The notes: generated by a model not told the origin, from the sequence alone. Positions 16,790 through 24,847 are shown, numbered from the stretch's first letter. The stretch: 49,617 nt of DNA from an uncultured Collinsella sp. (GCA_902496335.1 CABVAO010000008.1:1-49617); one strand, 5' to 3'. Made by a program: numbers and translations.

Positions 16790-18568
16790 ATGGACGCCAT
16801 CGTAAAGATGCTCGAAAAGCATCAACCGTTCTTTGAGAAGATCTCGAGGAACATATACCTCCAGGCCATCAAGGACGGATTCCTTGGGTGCATGCCCATT
16901 GTCCTCACCTCTTCGATCTTTCTGCTCATTGCCACCCTTCCCGGCGTAGTCGGCGTCACGCTGCCCCAGCCGCTCATCGACTGGTGCAACAAGCTCTACA
17001 ACTTCACCATGGGCGTCATGGGCATCATGGTTGCCGGCACCACTGCCAAGAACTTCACGGCTTCCATGAACCGTCGCATGCCCGCCGGCAAAGTGCTCAA
17101 CGACGGTTCCACCATGGTGGCCGCCCAGTGCAGCATGCTGCTGCTCGCAGTCACGCAGTTCACCACCAAGTTCAACGGCTCCGAGCTTTCGGTCTTCGAT
17201 TGCACCAGCATGGGCACGCGCGGTCTGTTCTCGGCCTATATCGCCGCGTTCATTACCGTGTGGGTCTATAAGTTCTGCGTCTCGCGCGATCTGACCATTA
17301 AGCTGCCTAAGGAGGTCCCGGGCGCCATCGCTCAGAACTTCCGCGACATCATCCCCTTTGGCGGTGCTGTCATCATCTGCGGCATCATCGATGTCGTCGT
17401 GCGCAACCTCATGGGCGTTCCGTTCTCCGAGCTGCTTATCAAACTGCTCTCCCCGCTCTTCACCGCTGCAGAAACCTATCCTGGCCTTATCCTTATCCAG
17501 GCAGCCACCGCGTTCTTCTGGTTTATCGGCGTCCACGGCCCCTCGATCGTCCAGCCGGGCATCGACCCCATCCGTCTTGCCAACCAGGCCGAGAACCTGC
17601 AGGTTCTGCTGGCCGGTGGCCACCCCGCCCACTCCCTCACCTTTAACATGTCGCTCGTGGGTGAGTTCGGCGGCACCGGCGCCACGTTCATCGTGCCGCT
17701 TCTGCTGATTCTCTTTATGAAGTCCAAGCAGCTCAAGGCCGTCGGTAAGGCCTCGATTGTTCCTGTTGCCTTCGCCGTCAACGAACCGCTGCTCTTTGGC
17801 GCGCCGATGATCCTTAACCCCTACATGCTCATCCCCTTTGTTGCCGCCGGCTGCGTCAACGTGAGTGTTGCCAAGTTCTTTATCGATAACGTGGGCATGA
17901 ACGGCTTCTCCTTCGTGGTGCCTTGGGCTACCCCTGCCCCCATCGGCATTTTCATCACCACGAACTTCCAGCTTATCGCCCTGGTATTTGTCGCGATCAT
18001 CATCTTGCTGGACACCATCATCTACCTGCCGTTCTTGAAGGCATACGATAAGCTGCTCTGCGACCAGGAGGCCGAGCGCGCCGCCGAGCTGGGTCTCGAG
18101 TCCGATGGTGCTGCCGCCATCGCCGCCAGCACCTCTGCGCCCGCTGTCGAGCAGACCGCCGCTTCCGTCGAGCCGACCGCCGCTGCCGCCGACAGCAAGC
18201 CTGTCGCCGATCAGCCCGAGCCCGCCGCCGACGCATCCGCTAAGAAGGATGTCGATGGTCTGAAGGTCCTCGTCCTGTGCGCCGGCGCCGGCACCTCTGC
18301 CATGCTTGCCAACGCCATCAAGGAAGGTGCTGCGCAGACCGGAGAGAACATCGCTTCCTCCGCAGGCGCTTATGGTCAGCACACTGCCATCATGGATCAG
18401 TACGACGTCATCGTGCTCGCCCCGCAGGTTCGTAGCTACTACAACGACATGAAGGCCGACACCGATCGTCTGGGCATTAAGCTGCTCGCCCCGCGCGGTA
18501 AGGAATATATCGACCTTACTCGTGACCCCGCTGGCGCCATCAAGTGGCTCCGCGAGAACCTCGACTAG
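16790..18568 (+). CDS. lacE: PTS lactose-type IICB permease, module 3
   Basis: A 592-residue permease. The membrane IIC domain with IGVHGPSIV and NEPLLFGAP is joined by an Ala/Pro/Ser-rich linker (about 425-485) to a IIB domain with VLVLCAGAGTSAML, giving phosphocysteine Cys497. AAAGGAG is 4 bp before the ATG. It is the first gene of module 3, followed by lacG3, and again has no fused IIA. Closely related to the module 2 permease. Confidence 0.93.
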   Translation: MDAIVKMLEKHQPFFEKISRNIYLQAIKDGFLGCMPIVLTSSIFLLIATLPGVVGVTLPQPLIDWCNKLYNFTMGVMGIMVAGTTAKNFTASMNRRMPAGKVLNDGSTMVAAQCSMLLLAVTQFTTKFNGSELSVFDCTSMGTRGLFSAYIAAFITVWVYKFCVSRDLTIKLPKEVPGAIAQNFRDIIPFGGAVIICGIIDVVVRNLMGVPFSELLIKLLSPLFTAAETYPGLILIQAATAFFWFIGVHGPSIVQPGIDPIRLANQAENLQVLLAGGHPAHSLTFNMSLVGEFGGTGATFIVPLLLILFMKSKQLKAVGKASIVPVAFAVNEPLLFGAPMILNPYMLIPFVAAGCVNVSVAKFFIDNVGMNGFSFVVPWATPAPIGIFITTNFQLIALVFVAIIILLDTIIYLPFLKAYDKLLCDQEAERAAELGLESDGAAAIAASTSAPAVEQTAASVEPTAAAADSKPVADQPEPAADASAKKDVDGLKVLVLCAGAGTSAMLANAIKEGAAQTGENIASSAGAYGQHTAIMDQYDVIVLAPQVRSYYNDMKADTDRLGIKLLAPRGKEYIDLTRDPAGAIKWLRENLD

Positions 18569-18583
18569 GTTCCTCCCTCTGTT

Positions 18584-18610
18584 GGTGCCCGAATCCCCAG
18601 TTCGGGCACC
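18584..18610 (+). terminator. intercistronic hairpin between lacE3 and lacG3
   Basis: GGTGCCCGAA pairs perfectly with TTCGGGCACC around a 7-nt loop. There is no T tract. It is equivalent in position to the hairpins of modules 1 and 2. Confidence 0.6.
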
Positions 18611-18643
18611 CTCCCTATTCGTATCCCACAGAAAGGATGACTC

Positions 18644-20065
18644 ATGACCAACCCCATGCAGTTCCCCGACGGCTTTGTGTTTGGCGGCGCCACCGCTGCT
18701 TACCAGGTTGAGGGCGAGACCCGTACGCACGGCAAGGGCAAAGTGCCCTGGGACGATTTCCTGGCAGCCCAGGGTCGCTTCTCCCCCGATCCCGCAAGCG
18801 ATTTCTACAACAAGTACCCGGTCGATATCGACCTGTGCCAGCGTTTCGGCATCAACGGCATTCGTGTCTCCATCGCTTGGAGCCGTATCTTCCCCAGTGG
18901 CACTGGCGAGATCAACCCCGAGGGTGTTGCCTTCTATCACGAGCTCTTTGCCACCTGCAATAAAGCCGGCGTTATCCCCTATGTCACGCTCGATCACTTC
19001 GATACGCCCGAGGCCTTTTACCAGAACGGCGGCGAGGGCTTCCTGACGCGCACGACGATCGACGCCTTTGTCGAGTACGCCAAGTTCTGCTTTGCCGAGT
19101 TCACCGAGGTCAAGCACTGGTTTACCTTTAACGAGATTCCCGCGACCGCCGAGGGCAGCTTTATCGTCGGCAACTGGCCGCACGGCGAGAAGTATCGCCT
19201 GGACAAGGCCTTCCAGCTCATGCACAACATGATGGTGGCCCACGCCAAGGCTGTCGTCGCCTTCCATGAGGGCGGCTTTGAGGGCGAGATCGGCATTGTC
19301 CAGAACCTGGAGCCCAAGTATCCCCTCGATCCCAACAGCGCTGCCGACTGCGAGGCAGCTCGCATGGCCGACGTCATCAACAACCGCTGGGTACTCGACG
19401 CCACCTTCCGCGGCCACTATGCAGCCGACACCATGGAGGCTGCGACCAAGCTGGCCCATATCGCCGGCGGCGAGCTCGACGTCCGCGACGAGGACATCGC
19501 CGCGTTGACCGCCGCGCTCCCCTACAACGATTGCCTGGGCGTCAACACCTACAAGTGCCAGTTCCTGCGTGCCGCCGAGGGCGAAAACGACATCAACCAC
19601 AATGGCACTGGCGACAAGGGTTCCTCGCGCTGGTTCCTCAAGGGCGTTGGTGAGTCATGCGTGCGCGAAGGCGTACCCACCACCGATTGGGACTGGATCA
19701 TCTATCCCGAAGGCCTCTACGACCTGCTGCTGCGCATTAAGAACGATTACCCCAACTACAAGAAGATCTACATCACCGAGAACGGCATGGGCTATAAGGA
19801 CGACTTTGAGGACGGCTTTATCGACGACGCCCCTCGCATCGACTACATGCGTCAGCATCTCGCATGGATCCTCAAGGCAATCGACGGCGGCGTAAACGTC
19901 GACGGCTACTTTGTGTGGTCGCTGCAGGACCAGTTCTCCTGGACCAACGGCTATAACAAACGCTATGGCCTGTTCTACATCGACTTTGAGACCCAGAAGC
20001 GCTATCCCAAGGCGAGCGCGTACTGGTACAAGAACGTCTCGGAGACCGGCCTGCTTATGGCCTAA
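18644..20065 (+). CDS. lacG: 6-phospho-beta-galactosidase (GH1), module 3
   Basis: A 473-residue GH1 enzyme, closest to the module 1 enzyme (shared FVFGGATAAYQVEGETRTHG). Acid/base in FTFNEIP, nucleophile in ITENGMGYKD, and SWTNGYNKRYG with the 6-phosphate Ser/Lys/Tyr and the galactoside-linked Trp. The first His of the usual LHHF motif is Asp here (LDHFDTP), and a short insertion (NGGEGFLTR) follows. AAAGGA precedes the ATG. Confidence 0.9.
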   Translation: MTNPMQFPDGFVFGGATAAYQVEGETRTHGKGKVPWDDFLAAQGRFSPDPASDFYNKYPVDIDLCQRFGINGIRVSIAWSRIFPSGTGEINPEGVAFYHELFATCNKAGVIPYVTLDHFDTPEAFYQNGGEGFLTRTTIDAFVEYAKFCFAEFTEVKHWFTFNEIPATAEGSFIVGNWPHGEKYRLDKAFQLMHNMMVAHAKAVVAFHEGGFEGEIGIVQNLEPKYPLDPNSAADCEAARMADVINNRWVLDATFRGHYAADTMEAATKLAHIAGGELDVRDEDIAALTAALPYNDCLGVNTYKCQFLRAAEGENDINHNGTGDKGSSRWFLKGVGESCVREGVPTTDWDWIIYPEGLYDLLLRIKNDYPNYKKIYITENGMGYKDDFEDGFIDDAPRIDYMRQHLAWILKAIDGGVNVDGYFVWSLQDQFSWTNGYNKRYGLFYIDFETQKRYPKASAYWYKNVSETGLLMA

Positions 20066-20088
20066 CTTTTGCCGCATACCCCCTGTCG

Positions 20089-20131
20089 GCCGCATACGAA
20101 TCCCTCCATGGGTTCGCATGCGGCTTTTTTG
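20089..20131 (+). terminator. terminator of module 3
   Basis: GCCGCAT...GAA pairs with TTC...ATGCGGC and is followed by TTTTTTG, 23 bp after the lacG3 stop. Confidence 0.85.
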
Positions 20132-20153
20132 TTTTGGTGGGCCCGAGCGGATC

Positions 20154-20296
20154 ATTCGTCTCGATCTGTAACATCTAGTCGAGTATTTCGGCCCTAGCTG
20201 TTACAGATTTAGACGAACGGGTGGCCCGGGCCGAACAATCTCGATCTGTAACATGTAGACCACTTTTGACCGTCTAGATGTTACAGATCAAGACAA
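20154..20296. repeat. two-hairpin intergenic repeat, copy 3
   Basis: Hairpin A is 20154-20218 (65 nt) and hairpin B 20237-20296, with the same ATCTGTAACAT/TGTTACAGAT arms as copies 1 and 2. It follows the module 3 terminator. Here the next gene (fic) points away, so convergent termination is not its common role. Confidence 0.85.
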
Positions 20297-20349
20297 TAAG
20301 ATAGTCAAATCCAAACTTTCCAAGCAGTTATGAACCATGGTTTCCAGTT

Positions 20350-20422
20350 TTCGGTATCACGAACATACTTTCGGTATCATTTAATGGTATTATGATATCG
20401 AAAGTATGTTCGTGATACCGAA
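20350..20422 (+). promoter_or_regulatory. large palindromic operator upstream of fic
   Basis: Arms 20350-20380 and 20392-20422 are complementary over 31 bp with one mismatch, around an 11-nt loop. Each arm contains the half-site TTCGGTATCA (or its TTCGATATCA variant) twice, giving four half-sites. The right arm ends in the ribosome-binding AAAGGAG, so an RNA fold would also hide the start. A TATGAT -10-like hexamer lies at 20391-20396. Confidence 0.75.
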
Positions 20423-20431
20423 AGGAGCCGC

Positions 20432-21664
20432 ATGCGCCAGTTCGATTACACCACAGTCCCAGCGGAACTCGAAGCAACTCCAATCACCAACCTCCTCCTC
20501 TCGATACGCGAGCATAAAGGCCGTCAGCTTGCTCTGAGTCAAGTCAAACCCGAGCTTCTATCGTCCCTAATGGAGGAGGCTAAGATCCAAAGCACCCGAT
20601 CCTCCAACGGACTTGAAGGAATTGTTACCACCCAAAAAAGACTCAAAGCGATCATGGCGTATTCCGCCAAGCCAAGCTCCCGCGCAGAGGAAGAAATCGC
20701 TGGATACCGAGATGTGCTGTCGCTTATTCACGAGCAACACGATTCCATTCCCGTAACGCCATCGGTCATTCTGCAGTTGCATCGTGACCTCATGGCGCAC
20801 ACGGCAATCTCGTATGGAGGCCATTGGAAAGATGGCGATAACGAAATCGTCTCCATTGACGATCAAGGTAATCGATTTGTGCGCTTTAGGCCCCCTTCGG
20901 CTCTAGCAACCCCGGGACTTATTAAAGAAGCCTGCCAGTCCCTCAACGATGCTTTATCTCGCCAAGTTTGCGATCCCCTCCTTATATCGCTCCGCTTTAT
21001 CTTCGATTTTGTCAGCATTCATCCCTTCAACGATGGCAATGGCAGGATGAGCCGGCTCCTTACAACGCTGCTACTCGAAAAGACTGGATACGACGTTGCG
21101 CGTTACATCAGCATCGAACGACTTATTGAAGACAACAAGGCGCTCTACTACAACGCCCTCGCTGCAAGCTCCGCTGGATGGAATGAAAATCAAAACACCG
21201 AAGCACCCTTTATCCGTTTCATGCTCGGAACAACCCTGGCCGCCTACCGACAGCTCGAGCAGCGTACCTTAATTGAATCAAGCACTCGTCCCATGTCGAA
21301 GCAAGCGCGCATCGCCGTTCTATTTCAACAGAGACCCGGTGTCATTAAGAAATCCGACATCCGATCCAACTGCCCCGATATCAGCGAGGTTACCGTTAAA
21401 CGAACCCTCGGTCAGCTTGTTAGTTGCAGCGCAATCGAAAAAACAGGAGCGGGTCGTTCGACGGGCTACATACTCAAAGACGTCCATGCTCTAGAACTAT
21501 TCTTGCAATCCACATTACCCGATAGCGAGGCCGCAATAACAAAAGAGGCTCCAAAGGATAAGCTCCTTGAACGTGTAAACCACGCCGAGGATGAAAGCAG
21601 AGAGGGGCTCTATGAAGACTACGATTCATTCTCAAGGGACATAAAGACGAAATACGGAGTCTAG
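20432..21664 (+). CDS. Fic/DOC family protein with C-terminal winged helix
   Basis: A 410-residue Fic-fold protein, usually an AMP- or UMP-transferring enzyme acting on a protein side chain. The active-site HPFNDGNGRMSR has catalytic His197. An N-terminal autoinhibitory motif S-x3-E-G is seen at Ser58-Glu62-Gly63, so activity is probably self-restrained. Residues about 290-350 look like a winged helix (KSDIRSNCPDISEVTVKRTLGQL), as in many stand-alone Fic proteins. The gene is more AT-rich than its neighbours, which suggests transfer. No partner antitoxin gene is seen. Confidence 0.9.
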   Translation: MRQFDYTTVPAELEATPITNLLLSIREHKGRQLALSQVKPELLSSLMEEAKIQSTRSSNGLEGIVTTQKRLKAIMAYSAKPSSRAEEEIAGYRDVLSLIHEQHDSIPVTPSVILQLHRDLMAHTAISYGGHWKDGDNEIVSIDDQGNRFVRFRPPSALATPGLIKEACQSLNDALSRQVCDPLLISLRFIFDFVSIHPFNDGNGRMSRLLTTLLLEKTGYDVARYISIERLIEDNKALYYNALAASSAGWNENQNTEAPFIRFMLGTTLAAYRQLEQRTLIESSTRPMSKQARIAVLFQQRPGVIKKSDIRSNCPDISEVTVKRTLGQLVSCSAIEKTGAGRSTGYILKDVHALELFLQSTLPDSEAAITKEAPKDKLLERVNHAEDESREGLYEDYDSFSRDIKTKYGV

Positions 21665-21771
21665 TCATATCCCAGAATAGCCTCATCCTTGTTGCCCAAA
21701 GTTATTTACGCGTCATTGTAAAGCGGTACCCCCGCGCCGGCAGGGGGCAGATGTATCGCTTGCAGCGCTAG

Positions 21772-22536
21772 CTAGCAAATGACCTGCGTGAGTTCCTCGA
21801 TGGCGGCGCGATCCTCGGCGGCGATGCCCGGCTCGCACACCACGGCGTCCAGGCTGTCCAGACGGCAGAAGGTGTAGAAGTCGCGCTTGCCGATCTTACT
21901 GGAGTCGGCGATCAGATAGCGCGAGTCGGCCTTGCTAAAGGCGAGCTGCTGGATACGACCCTCATCCATATTAGACGTAGACACGTCGCCATCCAGAATG
22001 CCGTTGGCGCCGATAAACGCCGCGTCGATACCCAGCGCACGCAGGGTATCCTCGGCCGTTGGTCCCACAAAAGCGGCGGTACGGCGACGGTACATGCCGC
22101 CCACTAGGCACAGGTCGCAGTCCTCGCGCGCCTCGAGCAGGTTAAACACCGAAAGCGAATTGGTCACGATGCGCAGACGAAATGCCGGCAGCATCGAGGC
22201 CATCTGCTCAACCGTGGTGCCCGTACCCAAAAAGATGGTCGAGCCCTCCTCGATGAGCTCCACGGCGCGGCGCGCGATCTGCAACTTTTCCTCGGCATGC
22301 TTGGTGCGCTTTTCGCTGTGCGAATACTCATGGCGCAACATAGCATGTGGACGGCCCTGCGCACTGCGGGCTCCACCGTGCACGCGCTCGATCTCGCCCA
22401 GGCTCGCAAGCTCCTCGAGATCGCGGCGGATCGTCATATCCGAGACACCCAGTGCATCCGAAATCTCCTTGACCGAGACCGTGCCCTGCTCCTCGAGCAG
22501 CTGACGAACCCTATCCTGTCGCTCTGCCTTAATCAC
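21772..22536 (-). CDS. DeoR-family transcriptional regulator
   Basis: A 254-residue regulator. The N-terminal winged helix (VKEISDALGVSDMTIRRDLEELASLGEIERVHGGA, residues about 21-55) is followed by a phosphosugar-sensing domain with FLGTGTTVEQMA, VTNSLSVFNLL and a C-terminal YTFCRLDSLDAVV. It diverges from galM across a 205-bp gap containing GAACAAAT. LacR, which responds to tagatose-6-phosphate, belongs to this family, so control of lacABXC is a plausible but untested role. Confidence 0.92.
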   Translation of the reverse strand: MIKAERQDRVRQLLEEQGTVSVKEISDALGVSDMTIRRDLEELASLGEIERVHGGARSAQGRPHAMLRHEYSHSEKRTKHAEEKLQIARRAVELIEEGSTIFLGTGTTVEQMASMLPAFRLRIVTNSLSVFNLLEAREDCDLCLVGGMYRRRTAAFVGPTAEDTLRALGIDAAFIGANGILDGDVSTSNMDEGRIQQLAFSKADSRYLIADSSKIGKRDFYTFCRLDSLDAVVCEPGIAAEDRAAIEELTQVIC

Positions 22537-22741
22537 GATGAATCCTCGCCGTTCTATGCGTGCATATCATTCAAACAGTAACGAACAAATTGTATCAGAC
22601 CCGTGCGTGTCAAAAATGAACGCCCGTACAGCTCAATCATCACTTTTTTGAGAAAAATACCCCCTGCTTTAGTGGGGTGTAGTGATAATCTCGCCTGTTC
22701 GCGCTACAGTTTGTCGGAAATACCTCGATGTTAGGAACCAA

Positions 22742-23794
22742 ATGATCACTTCCGAGCTTTTCGGCACCGCGCCGTGCGGTACCCCCGTTCATCGTTACAC
22801 CCTCAACGGGCCCGAGATCTGCGTTCGCATTATGGACTTTGGCGCCACCGTGCTGGGCATCGACGTGCCCGACATCCCCGGCAACGTGCGCGATGTGGTG
22901 CTGGGCTTCGATAAGCTCGAGGATTACTTTGACAACCCCGCCTGCTTTGGCGCGACCATCGGCCCCGTGGCCAACCGCACTGCGGGTGCCACGATCACCA
23001 TCGCCGGCACGGACTGGCATATGCCGGCCAACGAGGGCGTCAACAACCTGCACAGCGACCTTGAGCACGGCCTGCACAAGCGCGTGTGGGACGTTGAGCT
23101 CGACGAGGTCCACAATGCCGTGCGCATGACCACCTCGCTTGAGGACGGTGAGCTGGGTCTTCCCGGCAACCGCACCTTTACGGCCGTGTTTACCGTGACG
23201 CGCACCGGCTGCTTCCGTATCGAATACGGCTGCGAGAGCGACCGCGCCACCTACGTGGCCATGACCAACCACACGTACTTTAACCTTGCCGGCCATAACG
23301 CCGGAATGGACTGTGAGCACTTCTTTGTTGCTAACGCTGCCCACTACCTGCCCATCAACGAGCAGAACATCCCCACCGGCGAGATTGCTCCGGTCGAGGG
23401 CACGCCGTTTGACTTCCGTGAGCTGCGCCCCATCGCGCCTGGCATGGAGGCCGACGATCCGCAGATTAAGCAGGCACGCGGCTACGACCACTGCCTGTGC
23501 ATCGATGACTATCAATACGGTCGCAACCTGCGCCGCGCCCTGCATGTCGAGGAGATGTGGACCGGCCGCGAGCTGGACTACTACACCACCGCCCCGGGCG
23601 TGCAGCTCTACACTGGCAATTGGCTGGGCGACGAGCACGCCAAGGACGATGCCAACTATAGCTGGGGCGCCGGCTTTGCCCTCGAGGCAGAGATGTACCC
23701 CGACACGCCGCACCAGCCGCTGTTCCCGCAGGGCATTGTGGGCCCGGGTCACCCATACAGCAATGTGATCGAATACCACTTTATGAGACACTAG
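22742..23794 (+). CDS. galM: aldose 1-epimerase (galactose mutarotase)
   Basis: A 350-residue cytoplasmic mutarotase. It has GPVANRTAGATI, NNLHSD (first active-site His), TNHTYFNLAGH (second His) and GFALEAEMYPD with the catalytic Glu near residue 312. The start at 22742 has TTAGGA at good spacing; 20 upstream in-frame codons are unsupported. It is divergent from the DeoR gene. This is a true GalM, distinct from the shorter LacX-like proteins. Confidence 0.93.
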   Translation: MITSELFGTAPCGTPVHRYTLNGPEICVRIMDFGATVLGIDVPDIPGNVRDVVLGFDKLEDYFDNPACFGATIGPVANRTAGATITIAGTDWHMPANEGVNNLHSDLEHGLHKRVWDVELDEVHNAVRMTTSLEDGELGLPGNRTFTAVFTVTRTGCFRIEYGCESDRATYVAMTNHTYFNLAGHNAGMDCEHFFVANAAHYLPINEQNIPTGEIAPVEGTPFDFRELRPIAPGMEADDPQIKQARGYDHCLCIDDYQYGRNLRRALHVEEMWTGRELDYYTTAPGVQLYTGNWLGDEHAKDDANYSWGAGFALEAEMYPDTPHQPLFPQGIVGPGHPYSNVIEYHFMRH

Positions 23795-23820
23795 GCCCAC
23801 AACGCGACATATTGCACAGC

Positions 23821-23856
23821 AACGCCCGCCGGCACCACCGCCGACGGGCGTTTTTT
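23821..23856 (+). terminator. terminator of galM
   Basis: ACGCCCG pairs with CGGGCGT, followed by TTTTTT. Confidence 0.85.
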
Positions 23857-23901
23857 CATCTTTTGGGCTCAATTTCGCTGTGACTGTATGAGTGACATAT
23901 C

Positions 23902-24055
23902 AAAACTATGCCCATTTACTACGTTTAGCCCGGGATGCTCGACCATGCACCGGTTTTTGCTAAATTCGCGAGCCGCCTACCTGCGGTTTTGTTTTTCTCA
24001 AATTCGACATGCTCGGCGATAGCCGATCAAACGTAGTAAATGGGCATTGTTTTTG
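23902..24055. repeat. inverted-repeat element of about 150 bp
   Basis: ATGCCCATTTACTACGTTT at 23908-23926 is repeated as a perfect 19-bp inverse at 24029-24047. The pairing extends outward by about five more bases with one mismatch. The interior has no coding frame. It fills the 325-bp gap between galM and the minus-strand orphan IIB gene and looks like a miniature mobile or extragenic palindromic element. Confidence 0.65.
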
Positions 24056-24120
24056 ACAGGCAGCATCGCACGCGTCCCTCGCAAGGGCAAAATGATTCGT
24101 TTTTCTCCGTCCCCAAGGGA

Positions 24121-24603
24121 TCAGTTGAACAGATTGCCGATGGGGTCGGGATTGGAGCTGGGGAGATAGCGGATTTCTAGTTCTATGCCGAGCTTTTGCA
24201 GCTCTCTGAGAGCAGCGACGTCCGCATCGTCTGTGGCGACTGCGGGCGCTGCGGGATGCTTGCCCTCCCCTGCCTGCATATGGCCAATGCTGATCTTGGT
24301 GATCGGCACGCCACCCTTAACCAGCGCGAGTGCATCGGCGGGTGAGGCCACCATGATCAGAATCAATTGGCGCGGCGTTGCGGTATGAATGATGTCGATG
24401 GCCCTTTGCACCGAGAAAAACCTTGTCCAAACGCCTTCTGGCGCCGCCACCCTCATGGGTGCCCATTGGCGCGAATCCGCCGCAATCTCGTCGTTGACGA
24501 TTAGGACAAGGTTGGAGCCCACGGCTTCGTTCCACAGCTCAACGTCTTGCCCGTAAATGAAACGGTCATCGATACGTGTAAGAAGGATCTTGGGTTGTGC
24601 CAT
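24121..24603 (-). CDS. orphan mannose-family PTS IIB lacking the phosphorylation histidine
   Basis: A 160-residue protein clearly paralogous, over its full length, to the intact IIB at 34682-35164. The family loop RIDNRLVHGQV carries the phosphorylated His17 in that paralogue; here it reads RIDDRFIYGQD, so Tyr17 (codon TAC at 24553-24555) replaces it. The frame is intact and other conserved segments remain (LVKGGVPITKISIGHM). No IIA, IIC or IID lies beside it. It cannot be a normal phosphocarrier. It may be a sugar or protein sensor, or an early-decay gene. Confidence 0.85.
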   Translation of the reverse strand: MAQPKILLTRIDDRFIYGQDVELWNEAVGSNLVLIVNDEIAADSRQWAPMRVAAPEGVWTRFFSVQRAIDIIHTATPRQLILIMVASPADALALVKGGVPITKISIGHMQAGEGKHPAAPAVATDDADVAALRELQKLGIELEIRYLPSSNPDPIGNLFN

Positions 24604-24692
24604 CGCTGCCCCATTCTGCTTGAGACCCGTAAGAGCAAGACATCACGCCTCTAATATTAGTGCATTTAAAGTGAGAAAAGCCGTCAGAACAC

Positions 24693-24721
24693 TTGCGCGG
24701 ATTTGTGATGTCCCGTATCAT
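24693..24721 (+). promoter_or_regulatory. sigma-70-type promoter of tRNA-Thr
   Basis: TTGCGC (24693-24698) and TATCAT (24716-24721) are separated by exactly 17 bp, about 40 bp before the tRNA. Confidence 0.6.
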
Positions 24722-24760
24722 AGACAGCCGTTGACGCCTCAGTTGCGTCACCATATGGCC

Positions 24761-24836
24761 GCCAGCGTAGCTCAGTTGGTAGAGCACCGCTCTCGTAAAG
24801 CGGGGGTCACCGGTTCGAGCCCGGTCGCTGGCTCCA
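24761..24836 (+). tRNA. tRNA-Thr (anticodon CGT)
   Basis: The cloverleaf is complete. A 7-bp acceptor stem (GCCAGCG/CGCTGGC), D arm GCTC/GAGC, anticodon stem CCGCT/AGCGG with loop CTCGTAA, and the TTCGAGC T-loop are all present. CCA is encoded at 24834-24836. The anticodon CGT reads ACG threonine codons. Confidence 0.95.
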
Positions 24837-24847
24837 TTGCACAAGAT

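Noticed and set aside
16700..19600. 966-codon open frame on the minus strand opposite lacE3 and lacG3
   Set aside because: It mirrors two well-supported genes, is rich in Gly, Asp, Val and His as antisense of GC-rich code, and shows no family motif.
10333..20296. The repeated hairpins as a CRISPR array
   Set aside because: Copies are about 5 kb apart, palindromic and not separated by regular spacers; no cas genes are present.
22640..23872. 410-codon minus-strand frame opposite galM
   Set aside because: Antisense of a clear mutarotase with no motif of its own.
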